A stretch of DNA of 64,000 nucleotides, taken from positions 1-64,000 of the forward strand of contig QPMI01000098.1 of NCBI GenBank assembly GCA_004431415.1. The letters run 5' to 3'. Below are positions 49,244 through 58,654 of the stretch, piece by piece (position 1 is the first letter of the stretch; each line of letters begins with the position of its first letter). Origin of the DNA: Cyanophora paradoxa. Lineage: Eukaryota > Glaucocystophyceae > Cyanophorales > Cyanophoraceae. The notes under the pieces were generated by a model. The model saw only the letters and a program-made list of their open reading frames with translations, was not told the DNA's origin and did not search any database. A program made the position numbers and the translations under genes.

Positions 49244-50356
49244 ACCTGCAGGCTGATCAGAGATGGCACATGACCAATACTACTGACTAGTACTGCAGGA
49301 TGTGAAGCGAGAGCGTCGCGCACTGCTCAATGTGACTGGCGAGCGATCGGAGGCCATTCGCCCTGCTGACCTTCTTGGTCAGCTAGCTAGCTCCGCGGCT
49401 CCGCGCGCGCGCACGCGCGCCATCTTCAGCTGCTCGCGTCATTGCTATCTATGAATCTACTTGCGACCGCCCCAGATCGACCAGACCTACGCGCGCCGCC
49501 CCGCGCGCAGCCGCGCTCGGCGGAGACGGAGGCTCCGAGCCGGGGAGATGGGCGTATGGATCCCCTCCGCTAAAAAGCTGCCCCGAATGCATGCTTGAGA
49601 TGCAAAGGCTGGAAAACGCATTCTTGAACGCCGAGCGCGCAAGTGCCGCGGCGATGCCTGGGGCCAGGCTGATGCTGATGTTCACGGGCCGAGGTTCAGC
49701 TACGAGGCAATAGCAATGGTACTCTGGAGCCGAGCAAATGTCGACTTTCCGGCCGAGCCGGCCGCGGGGAGGTGGCAGCGCTAACGGCTGCGCCGAGAGC
49801 TCGGTCGCGGGGTACGGGCTTGTGTGTGTGGGGCGGGGGGGGGGGGGGGGGGGAGCACAACGTGGAGCGCGCTCAGAGCTGCCAGACGTCGAAGTCGAGC
49901 GGGCGTTCCGAGCGCCATCGCGGCCGCGGCCACCTGGATCTGCCAGCAAACACATCCAGCGCGATACGATGGCGGCGCCTTCATCCTTTCAGGCCTCGCA
50001 GCCCCAGTCACTTTCAGCTCCGACGCGCCTCGCGTGCCATTGGCCTCCGCCTTCAGCAGCCTTCGTACCGACGCGCAAGGCTCCTCGCAGCCTTTCTCCT
50101 CTTGACAAGGACAGCACAGCGCGCCTCCGCGCTCAGCAGCTCGGCGCAGCGCATCCCGCGCACCGCGCCCGGAGTCCCAGACCAGCTAGCTCTCACAACG
50201 CGCGTCACCTTTCGGCACTTCGAACAGTCAGAGCAGCGCATCTAGATCACCGCTTCCAAAGCAGCAGTCGGAGGACGCGCGCGCTCAGCCGATCGACCCT
50301 ACACGTCGGCGCTCCTGCCAACTTCACGGCCGCGCGCTGATCGAAACTCACCGGCG
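49244..50356. promoter_or_regulatory. Divergent intergenic region (ARM gene / S8 protease)
   Basis: About 1.1 kb between opposite start codons. Includes CAGCTAGCTAGCTC near 49,380, CGCGCGCGCACGCGCGCC near 49,403 and a G-run (49,829-49,854). A possible small minus-strand gene lies inside and is listed separately. Confidence 0.4.
49449..49955 (-). CDS. Possible small hypothetical protein
   Basis: An open frame from ATG 49955 to a stop at 49449 (168 codons). Its second half (KVDICSAPEYHCYCLVAEPR, PVNISISLAPGIAAALARSA) is less GC-biased than the usual spurious frames and reads like protein, but the first half is Pro-rich across a long C-run. No family recognised and no neighbour support; it may be chance. 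Confidence 0.22.
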   Translation of the reverse strand: MCLLADPGGRGRDGARNARSTSTSGSSERAPRCAPPPPPPRPTHTSPYPATELSAQPLALPPPRGRLGRKVDICSAPEYHCYCLVAEPRPVNISISLAPGIAAALARSAFKNAFSSLCISSMHSGQLFSGGDPYAHLPGSEPPSPPSAAARGAARVGLVDLGRSQVDS

Positions 50357-53151
50357 ATGTCGAGCATGCGTAGCGCATGGGTGACGCTCTTTGCCCTCGC
50401 GGCGCTCCTGAGCGTCGCGGCGGCGGCTGCGCCCAAGTCCTACATCGTGGTTCGCATCGCCGCCGGCGCCAGCGCGCTGCGCGCTGCGGCCGCGGGGCGC
50501 TGAGGGGCGGCGCGCAGCGATTCACGGACGAGGCGGCTGGCGCTGCCGTCGGGCAGCCGGGGGCGCGGCCGGAGGGCGCGAGCCTGGGGCGGGCGACGGC
50601 GGCGCTGCTGGAGCGGCTGCGGGCGGACGTGGCGGCGCGCCTCGCGAACCTGCCGGCCGCGCAGGCGCCCGTCTTCCAAGTCGCCTTCCAGTACCGCTCG
50701 GTCTTCCCCGGCTTCGCCGCCACGTGCGCCCCCGCACGCCCGCGCCGCGCCGCGCCCGCGCCGCGCTGAGGGCGCGGGGCAGGATGTCGGAGCGTGTGGT
50801 GGAGCTGGTGCGGGGCGCGGCGGAGGTGGCGGAGGTGGAGGAGGACCAGGTGGCGTCGGAGGCGCAGGCGCCCGCCACGCAGAGCGTCCCCTCGGGCCTC
50901 TGGGGCCTCGACCGCATCGACCAGGCCGCCCTCCCCCTCTCCGGCACCTACACCTACACCGCCACCGGCGAGGGCGTCAGCGTGTGCGTACCCGCGCCCC
51001 GCGCCCCGCGCCCGGGCGGCGTCGCGGGGGGCGAGCGGGCGGGGGCAGGTACGTGCTGGACACGGGGATCCTGTACGAGCACGTCGAGTTCGAGGGCCGC
51101 GCCGCCTTCGCCTTCGACGCCTTCGGCGGTCCGCCCCGCCGCCCCAGCGCCGCTGCCCCCGCGCCGAACGCGCCGCCGCCGCCGCAGGGAACGGGAGCGA
51201 CTGCCGCGGGCACGGCACGCACGTCGCCGGCACGATCGGCGGCAAGACGTACGGCGTCGCCAAGAAGGCCAAGCGTGCGCCCCGCCCCCGCCCGCCGCCC
51301 GCCGCGACGCGCCGCCGCCGACGCGGCGGCAGTCTACTCTGTGCGCGTGTTGGGCTGCGACGGGACCGGCTCGTACTCCGGGATCATCGCGGGGGTGGAC
51401 TACGTGCGGACGAACCGCGTCGGGCCGGCCGTCATCTCGATGTCCCTCGGCGGCGGCGTCTCCTCCTCCCTCAACACCGCCATCGCCAAGTGCGCCCCGC
51501 CCCGCCCCGCCCCCGCCCCGCCGGGCCCGACGCGGGGCCGCGCAGCGCGGTGAGCGCGGGGATCGTGGTGTCGGTCTCGGCGGGCAACGACAACGCGACC
51601 GCCTGCTCCAAGTCGCCCGCCTCGGCGCCCTCCGCCATCACCGTCGCCGCCTCCACCCGGTCCGCCCCGCCCCGCCCCGCCCCGCCCCGGCCCCGGCCCC
51701 CGCTGACCCGCAGGCAGCACGGACGCCCGCGCCTCGTACTCCAACTGGGGCAGCTGCGTCGACATCTTCGCCCCCGGGTGCGCCCCCGCGCCCTCGGCCC
51801 CGCCCGCGCTCGGTGCCGGGGGCCGACCCAGCATGCGCGCAGCTCGAGCGTTCTCTCGGCGTACTACACGTCGACCACCGCCACTGCGACCATGTCCGGC
51901 ACCTCCATGGCCTGCCCCCACGGTCCGCCGCCCCGCCCGCCGCGGCGCCGGCCGCCGCTCACGCCGGCGCGCAGTCTCGGGCGTGGCGGCGCTGTACCTG
52001 CAGCGGAACCCGGCGGCCTCGCCGGCGCAGGTCCTCCAGGCCCTCCTCGCCGCCGCCGTGCCCAACAAGATCGCCGACGCGATGGGCGCCCCCAACCTCC
52101 TCCTCTCCGCCCTCTTCCCCGCCCCGCCGGTGAGCCCCCGCCCGCCGGCCCGCCGCGGCCGCGCCTCTGACGGGCGCCCGCGCGCAGCGGCGACGCCGTC
52201 GCCCCTCCCCACGCCGACCGCCGCCCCCGTCGTCACCCCGGCCCCCACCCCGGCCCCCACCGACGCCCCCGCCGCCCCTACCCCGGCCCCGACCGACGCC
52301 CCCGTCGCCCCTACCCCGGCCCCGACCGACGCTCCCGTCGCGCCCACGCCCCTGCCGCTCCCCGTCACCAGTGAGCACGCCGCTGCTGCGCCGCGCCGCC
52401 GCCCTGGCGCGTGCTGACCGCCGGCGCAGCGACCTGCTCCCAAGCGACGGCCGTGGCGGCCTGCGGCGCGCAAGTCGCCGGCTCCATCACGGCCTCGACG
52501 CCCAACCTGCTGCCCAACAGCCAGGCCTCGGGCGAGGCCTACTACACCCTCACCGTCCCCGCCGCCGGGTGCGCCCCGCCCGCCCCACGCCGCCCCGCCT
52601 CTGCGCCCGGCGCACGCTGACGCGGCGCAGCTCGTACACGATCAGCCTGTGCAACCGCGCCGTGTCGCTGGACACGATGATGTACGTCTACGCCGGCTGC
52701 CCGATCTCCGGCCAGGGCCCCGCCGCCCTCGTCGCCTCCGATGGTGCGCCCCGCGCCACGCCCTCAGCCTCGCCGCCGGCCTGACGCCCGCGCGCGCGCA
52801 GACAACGGCTGTGGGGGCGGCTCGAAGCAGTCGCGGCTGACGCTGAGCCTGGAGGCCGGCACGCCGTACACGATCGCCGTGGAGGGCAAGAAGTCGGGCA
52901 CGGGCGCCTTCACGATGGACATCACCGCCAACGCCCCGACCGCCTGCCCCGCCCGCCGCGCCCTCCTCGCCCTGGAGCAGGGCGGCGAGGGGGCCGCCCC
53001 CGCCGCCCGCGGCGCCTCCCTCGCCGCCGGCGCCGTCGGCGGCTTCGTCGGCGTGGCGGCCCTCGCCGCCCTCGCCGTCGCCGCCGCCGTCGCCGCCCGC
53101 CGCCGCCACGCCGCCACGCCCTCTGAGCCCTCTTTCACCTCTCTCGCATAA
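50357..53151 (+). CDS. Membrane-anchored subtilisin-like (S8A, proteinase K type) serine protease
   Basis: Start [20 protein letters not shown] is a signal peptide (Ala-rich cleavage near residue 24). An inhibitor-I9-like propeptide follows ([48 protein letters not shown]). The catalytic domain has [20 protein letters not shown] (Asp), [14 protein letters not shown] (His), [58 protein letters not shown] (oxyanion Asn), [14 protein letters not shown] and [14 protein letters not shown] (Ser). The triad is complete and the order and spacing match proteinase K. Then come a stalk of [10 protein letters not shown] repeats, a beta-rich Cys-containing C-terminal domain ([43 protein letters not shown]) like a PPC domain, and a final hydrophobic Ala/Val helix before a short RRRHAA cytoplasmic tail ending FTSLA. 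Predicted type I surface or vacuolar protease. About twelve short introns. Confidence 0.92.
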
Positions 53152-53828
53152 TTTCATTGCTACTCTATCGATCGCTAGGATCGTTCATGTTACGTCCAGA
53201 TTTTTTGAGGCCGACCGCGGCCGGCCGTGTACAGTATATGACTTGCAATTGAGGTTCATTGAGATATTGTACAAATGCGTGTGTCTTGCAAATGTCTGTA
53301 GCTATAGCTAGTTGAGTTATTCAATGATTGTCGATCATCGGATGTGATTCGAATTCAATGACGTCGACTCATGATCATGACTTGATCAATGAGCAATCGC
53401 GAGATGGGATCATGATCATGGCGTGGCCCGTCCGACGGCATCGACAACTGGCAAGCATCAAGCTGGGATAACTACTGACTCATGTTCATTGCATTTGCAA
53501 GCGCTACCGTAGTAAGCTGCAGGCTCACATCACAGCATTTAAATTCGAATTGCAATTGCAATTGGTGGCAGAATATCTCGATCCCTGACCTCGGCCCACG
53601 CCGGGGCTGTCGTACTCCGCTGCAGTGACAGTAGACATTAAGGCTATTCAACAGTGAACTCGCATCGAAGCATCCTCGCCACCGTGGCACGGCGCATCGC
53701 TGAGTCGCCGTGGTACGGATATCGATCCCACGGCCATAGGCATCCCGGCCACGGCCAGCCGCTTGAATGCTAATGAATGCTAATGTTAATTTCAAGAGCG
53801 AGAGCGAAATTCCAAAGAAAGAAAGGGG
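53152..53828. other. Convergent AT-rich intergenic region
   Basis: About 680 bases between two gene ends. Contains CATGATCATGAC (53,369) and CATGATCATGGC (53,410), TGTAGCTATAGCTAGTTGAG (about 53,297) and AATTGCAATTGCAATTGG (about 53,550). No exon seen. Confidence 0.45.
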
Positions 53829-55525
53829 CTAGAGGAGGGACGGGGGCAGGGGCAGGAAGCGCCAGGGCCAAAGGGCGAGGGCGAGCAGGAAGCCGCCGAT
53901 CATGTGCCAGAGGCAGGCCTTCTTCACGGGCTTGCTCGTCGTGCGGCCGGCGCTGAAGTCCTGTACCCCCCGCACCAGCTTCAGCGCGTACGGCGCCGCT
54001 CCGGCCACCGCCAGCAGCACGCGGGCCGGCAGCAGCCGCCCCGCGACGAGCGCCGCCGCCGCCGCGAAGAGGGGGTACACCATCGTCGGGCCGTACACGG
54101 CGCCGGCCTTGTCGAGGCCCAGGCGGACCACAGGCGTCATCTTCCCCGCCGCCTTGTCCCCCTTGACCTGCGAGAGGGGGGGGGGAGAGAGTTCGCCGGG
54201 GGTACTGGAGACGGAGAGGGGTACGGGGGGCGGGCCTGGTGGAAGTGGTGGGCGAAGATGATGGAGGTGACCATGAAGCCGACGAGGACGGAGGCGGCCG
54301 CCGCGGTCGCGCTGAACCTCCCCAGCTGCGCCGTCGACGCCGCCAGCGTCGCGAGCGGCCTGTAGCCCCCCGCAGGCACGTGAGGCCGGGGCGCCGGCGG
54401 GGGGCACGCGCCCCGCGGCGCACCCGAAGGCGAAGAAGGTCATCGGCTCGCCGATGCCCTTGTAAGAGAAGCGGAAGGGCGGGCCCTGGGGGTACCGCTC
54501 AGGAAAAGGGGTCGCGGGGGTACATGGGTACTTGTGAACCGCGGCTCACCTGGTACAGGTACCCGAAGACGACGCCGAGGGCGGCGATCTTGGCGAGGCT
54601 GCGGTTGGGCATCCGCCGGTCCGCCAGCCCCACGCACGCCGCGCCCACCGCGAGGCACGCCAGCGCCGCCGCCTGTGGCCCCCGGGGTACTTGGATGACG
54701 GGGGAAGGGGGGGGGGAGGAAGCGCGAGGGGTAGGGGCGGACCTGAACGGCGGCGGGCTTGCCGGTGAGGTTGACGAAGGAGTCGTGCTTCTCGTTGTCG
54801 ACGCCCGTCTGCGAGTCGTACACGTCGTTGCTCGTGTTCAGCCACGCCTGCGGGGAGTACGGGTTAGCATCGCTCCGGGGCCGGGCGCGGGGGGTACGCT
54901 GCGCGCCTGTAGCATGATCTCGCCGACCATGACGAGAGCGGCCTGGCTCCAGGAGAAGGCGGCGAGGGTGCCGGCCGCCGCCATGTCCCAGCGCGCCGCC
55001 GCCGTCCCGACGAGCACGGGGACCACCGCCGCGGCGTAGATCAGCGGGTTCAGCGCCGAGAACCAGTACTCCTTCTGCGCCCGCCCTCGATCGACCCGCG
55101 CCGGCGCGGCCCGCGCCCGCGGGCCCGGGCGCGGACCTTCGACGCCTTCGGGGCCGGCTCGCCCGCCCCGGCGTCCGCCGCCGAGCACCGGACAGAGAAG
55201 CTACGGCGCTGGCCGAAGCGCAGCGCCAAGGAGCCCGCCTCGGCCGCCAGGCGCGCGCCCGAGGCGAAGAACGCCGACGAGCCAGAGGCCAGCGCCGCCG
55301 GTGCTTCACCGAAGAAGCAGGACCGCCGCCCGGAGGACCGGCAATGCGTAGTGCGCGCTGCGACGAAGTTAGCTCGCGCGTCCAGGGCCGGGGAGGTTCG
55401 CGGGGCTCACTCGGCGGCGCGGGACATGCAGCTGCGGCGGTGGCGAGCGAGCGCGGCGATGGCCTAGCTGTCACGACTCCTGTGCATGCGAACGCTGGCT
55501 CCGGCCGCTGCGCTGGGCCCGCCAT
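53829..55525 (-). CDS. menA: 1,4-dihydroxy-2-naphthoate prenyl/phytyltransferase (MenA/ABC4 type)
   Basis: UbiA-superfamily membrane enzyme that attaches the prenyl/phytyl tail to 1,4-dihydroxy-2-naphthoate in phylloquinone or menaquinone synthesis, in plastid membranes in algae. Exons in order: a Ser/Arg-rich N-terminus (GSLALRFGQRRSFSVRCSAA) typical of a plastid presequence; KEYWFSALNPLIYAAAVVPV; TLAAFSWSQAALVMVGEIML; NTSNDVYDSQTGVDNEKHDS with the NDxxDxxTGxD substrate motif; NRSLAKIAALGVVFGYLYQ; YPQGPPFRFSYKGIGEPMTF; VGFMVTSIIFAHHFHQVKGD, then KAAGKMTPVVRLGLDKA, the second Asp motif; YALKLVRGVQDFSAG; and a last helix, LALALWPWRFLPLPPSLL. Both signature motifs match MenA. The start is uncertain because a stop precedes the presequence in frame; ATG 55525 requires an extra 5' intron. 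Divergent from TGD1. Confidence 0.85.
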
Positions 55526-55708
55526 CCTGATCAAACCGATTCCGAGATCCTACTGTACCCAGCTGGAGGCCTCTTGAACCTCTTCTCCCTCTTCCAGGCC
55601 ACCTCTCGCCTTCAAAGCTAAGCCACGCGCACGAGCGGAATCGTTTCCTAGTGCCGCAGGAGCGGCAGGACCTCAGCCTCCAGCTCGACACTTTGCGGGC
55701 CTGCCGCG
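55526..55708. promoter_or_regulatory. 183-base divergent promoter (MenA / TGD1)
   Basis: Space between the proposed start codons of two plastid-membrane genes. No exon; CCTCTTGAACCTCTTCTCCC near 55,568 is a short pyrimidine-rich direct repeat. Confidence 0.45.
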
Positions 55709-57509
55709 ATGGAGGCGAGCCAGCGGGCGGCGGTCTCGTTCGCCTGCGGGCTCCTAAAGCCGCCCGCGTTGCCCTGCATCGCGTGGCTGGGGCAGATCGG
55801 CAGCGGGAGAGCGTTGCCGAAGTCTGCGCGGCCGAGGAGGAGAACCGGCGGCCGGCAGAGCTTTCATGGCCGAGCACTTTGCGTACGTAGGACTTTCTCC
55901 GCAAGACCCCGTCGGATCTGCGCATCGGCCGCCGAGCCGCCTTCGCCGGCGCCCGGTTCCGGTCCGGCGGATGCCCCACAGCCTCCCGCCGACGAGGCGC
56001 TCGATTCGTGCGCGTCGCGTACGCGCGCCTTCAATCCATCCAGCTCACGCTCAGCTGGACGCGGGCCGGCTGCAGGAGCACGCCTCGGCCGATGACGCCC
56101 ATGCAGCGCCTCGACAGCTGGGTGGCGGAGCACGAGCACCGCTCTGGATTCGGCAAGTGGCTGCGAAGGCGAGAGAGCGTCGAGCGCCGCGCCGCCGCCG
56201 CGCGCGGCCGACGCGGCCGGCCGCGCGCGCAGGTGGGTCGCCTCGGTGCTGATCGGGGCGCGGGCGGGGGCGATCCTCGTGCGGCGGCGCTTCCGCGTGC
56301 ACCCGCGGAACCTCATGGAGCAGCTCGCCGCCGTGGGGCCCGAGTCGCTCCTGGTCCGCGCGGTCCCCCGTGCCCCGCCCGCTCCACCTCGGCCTCCGCC
56401 TCCGCGTGACCCCGGGGCCCGGGGGCGCGGCAGGTCTCGGTGCTGACGGCGATGTTCACGGGCGGCGTCTTCACCATCCAGGTCGCTCGCGAGTTCATCG
56501 CATTCAAGGTCCAGCGCGCCATCGGTCCGCCCCTCCCGGCTCCTCCGCGTCGAGGATTTGATCGGGGCGCGCAGGGGCGGTGATCGGGCTGGCCCTGGCG
56601 CGGGAGCTGACGCCCGTCCTCACGGCGGTCATCGTCGCCGGGCGCGTCGGCTCCGCCTTCGCCGCCGAGATCGGCACCATGCAGGCGCGCCGCCCCGCGC
56701 TGCGGCACCGTACCCCCACGGGGCGCGAGCCCGCGCGGCAGGTCAGCGAGCAGATCGACGCGCTCGTCGTCCTCCGCACCGACCCCCTCGAGTACCTCGT
56801 GGCGCGTCCCCGTACCCCCCCCCTGCTCTCCCCCCCTCGGGCTCAGCTGAGCCGGGCGACGCCTCAGGTGCCGCGGCTGGTGGCGACGTGCCTGATGCTG
56901 CCGAGCCTCTCCGTCCTCGGCCTCCTCGTCGGCCTCTGGGTCCGCCCCGCCCTCTCAGGCGCCGGCGCCTCCTGGACGCCTCCGACGAGGCCGCCGCGCA
57001 GACGTGCACCTTCATAGCCGGCGCCCTCTACCACATTGTCCGCCTCGCCCCGCCCCGCCCCGGCCCGGCCCGGCCCGGCCCGCGCCGGCCCGAGATGCGA
57101 GGCTTGCGTCCTACGCAGGACGCGTACACGGTGCTCTTCACGTGCCGGCGGGCCCTCTCCCTCATGGACCTCGCCTACATGCTCGTCAAGAGCACCGTCT
57201 TCGGAGCCGTCCGCCCCGCCCCGCTGCGGCCGAGGCCCAGGCTCGGCCTAAGCCTAAGCGGCGGCAGGTGGTGGCGGCGGTCGGGTGCGGCTGGGGCCTG
57301 ACGACGACGGGCGGGGCCAAGGGCGTCGGCGTCTCCACCACCGCCTCCGTGCGCGATCGCGACCGCGGGCGCCGCCCAAGGCCGGGGCCCGACACGCGCG
57401 TGCGCGCCAGGTGGTGACGAGCCTGATGTCCATCTTCGTGTGGAACTTCCTGCTCTCCTGGCTCATGTTCGGCGGCTCCCTTGGCTCTGCCCTCAAGAAC
57501 ATCCTCTAG
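55709..57509 (+). CDS. TGD1/MlaE-type lipid ABC-transporter permease, plastid-targeted
   Basis: Permease of the Mla/TGD complex, which moves phospholipid-derived lipids into plastids across the inner envelope. ATG 55709 opens MEASQRAAVSFACGLLKPPA, a Cys/Arg/Ser-rich leader ending around RRICASAAEPPS, compatible with a bipartite plastid presequence. The MlaE domain follows: PRNLMEQLAAVGPESLLV, VSVLTAMFTGGVFTIQVARE, AVIGLALARELTPVLTAVIV, AGRVGSAFAAEIGTMQVSEQ, IDALVVLRTDPLEYLVVPRL, MLPSLSVLGLLVGL, LSLMDLAYMLVKSTVFGA, VVAAVGCGWGLTTTGGAKGV and LMSIFVWNFLLSWLMFGGS. These match TGD1/MlaE closely, including ARELTPVLTAVIVAGRVGSA and the GLTTTGGAKGVG block. The frame ends SALKNIL. Eight or more short GC-rich introns. 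Confidence 0.9.
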
Positions 57510-58654
57510 ACCGGTCTGGAGCCCGAGCGGCGCCGCCCGGCCCGCCCCGCCCCGCCGGGCGATCGACCGGCCCAGCGGCCCGCGCCGTGTCACGGTGGAC
57601 GTGTTATGACCATGGCTCGCGCGCCTGTCGCCGACCCGACGACACAGCGCTCGTATCGTTGCTGCTCGGCGGCTCGCAATGTTGACGTGCATATCATAGT
57701 ATGATCATGAATCGAATGGCTACATTTACATGCATGGATCACCGTGCACGTGGCACCGCGGCACCCCATCGAATTAATCCGTTATAATTACAGCATCAAG
57801 CTCCCAGCTGCATGCGCAGCTGCAGGTCGTGCCGACAGCTGGCCACGCATATAGCATGCATATTATAATTATGCATGCATATGGCTGGTTTGAGAAATTG
57901 GCGCCGGCGGTCGAAATAGCTATCGACACACACACATTATTATTCTGTATCTGTTTATCATAGTATTGCAGTATTAACTGGCTATATATAGCTACATATA
58001 TACGAGCACGAGACTCTGAGACTGTAGCTCGTCGACGTCATGCTCCTGATCATGAACCTCAGGCCTCAGGATCATGATCTTGATCAGGGCTAAATGAGTC
58101 ACTGAGTCACTGATCATGAGTCAGGGCCCGGGGCCTCGCGCGAGCTCACTACGAGTCACTATTATACGTACTCAGTGACTACTAGCTATATATAGTAGTA
58201 TCGTACTACGGTAGTACAATGAGATCATGCCACTCATGATCACTAACACTCAATGAGTCAGAGCCTCTAATACTGATCATGAGATGCTGGCATTGTTTAA
58301 CTCTATCTACTACTAGGCTATAGCTATAGCTATAGCTAGACTCTGAGACGTCTTTCGAAACCGAATTCGAAGATATGCCCATTACTACCACGTATGAGGC
58401 AAAGAGTATTGGTCCCGCGGGTGGAATTGCTGGATCATCGGACCCGGGATGAATCCCCAAAAAGACAAAAAAATAAAGAAATCATGGTCGAATCGCCCCA
58501 CCGTGGCACGGCCTGATTATCGGATGCAGGTAACAAATACGCGCATGGCACCAAAAAAGATCTACATCTAGTATTCGCGATCGACGCGGCCGGGATCGCT
58601 CGCCACCCGTGCACGTGACCCTCGCGGATCCGCGGCCGGAGCTCACGATCACGA
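57510..58654. other. Convergent palindrome-rich intergenic region
   Basis: About 1.15 kb, AT-rich, dense in short palindromes: ATGCATGCATAT (57,870), CTATATATAGC (57,982 and 58,188), TGATCATGA (58,047, 58,112, 58,232, 58,275), GATCATGATCTTGATC (58,071) and TATAGCTATAGCTATAGCTA (58,320). ACTCAGTGACT-like strings repeat at 58,095-58,180. No exon on either strand. Confidence 0.5.
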
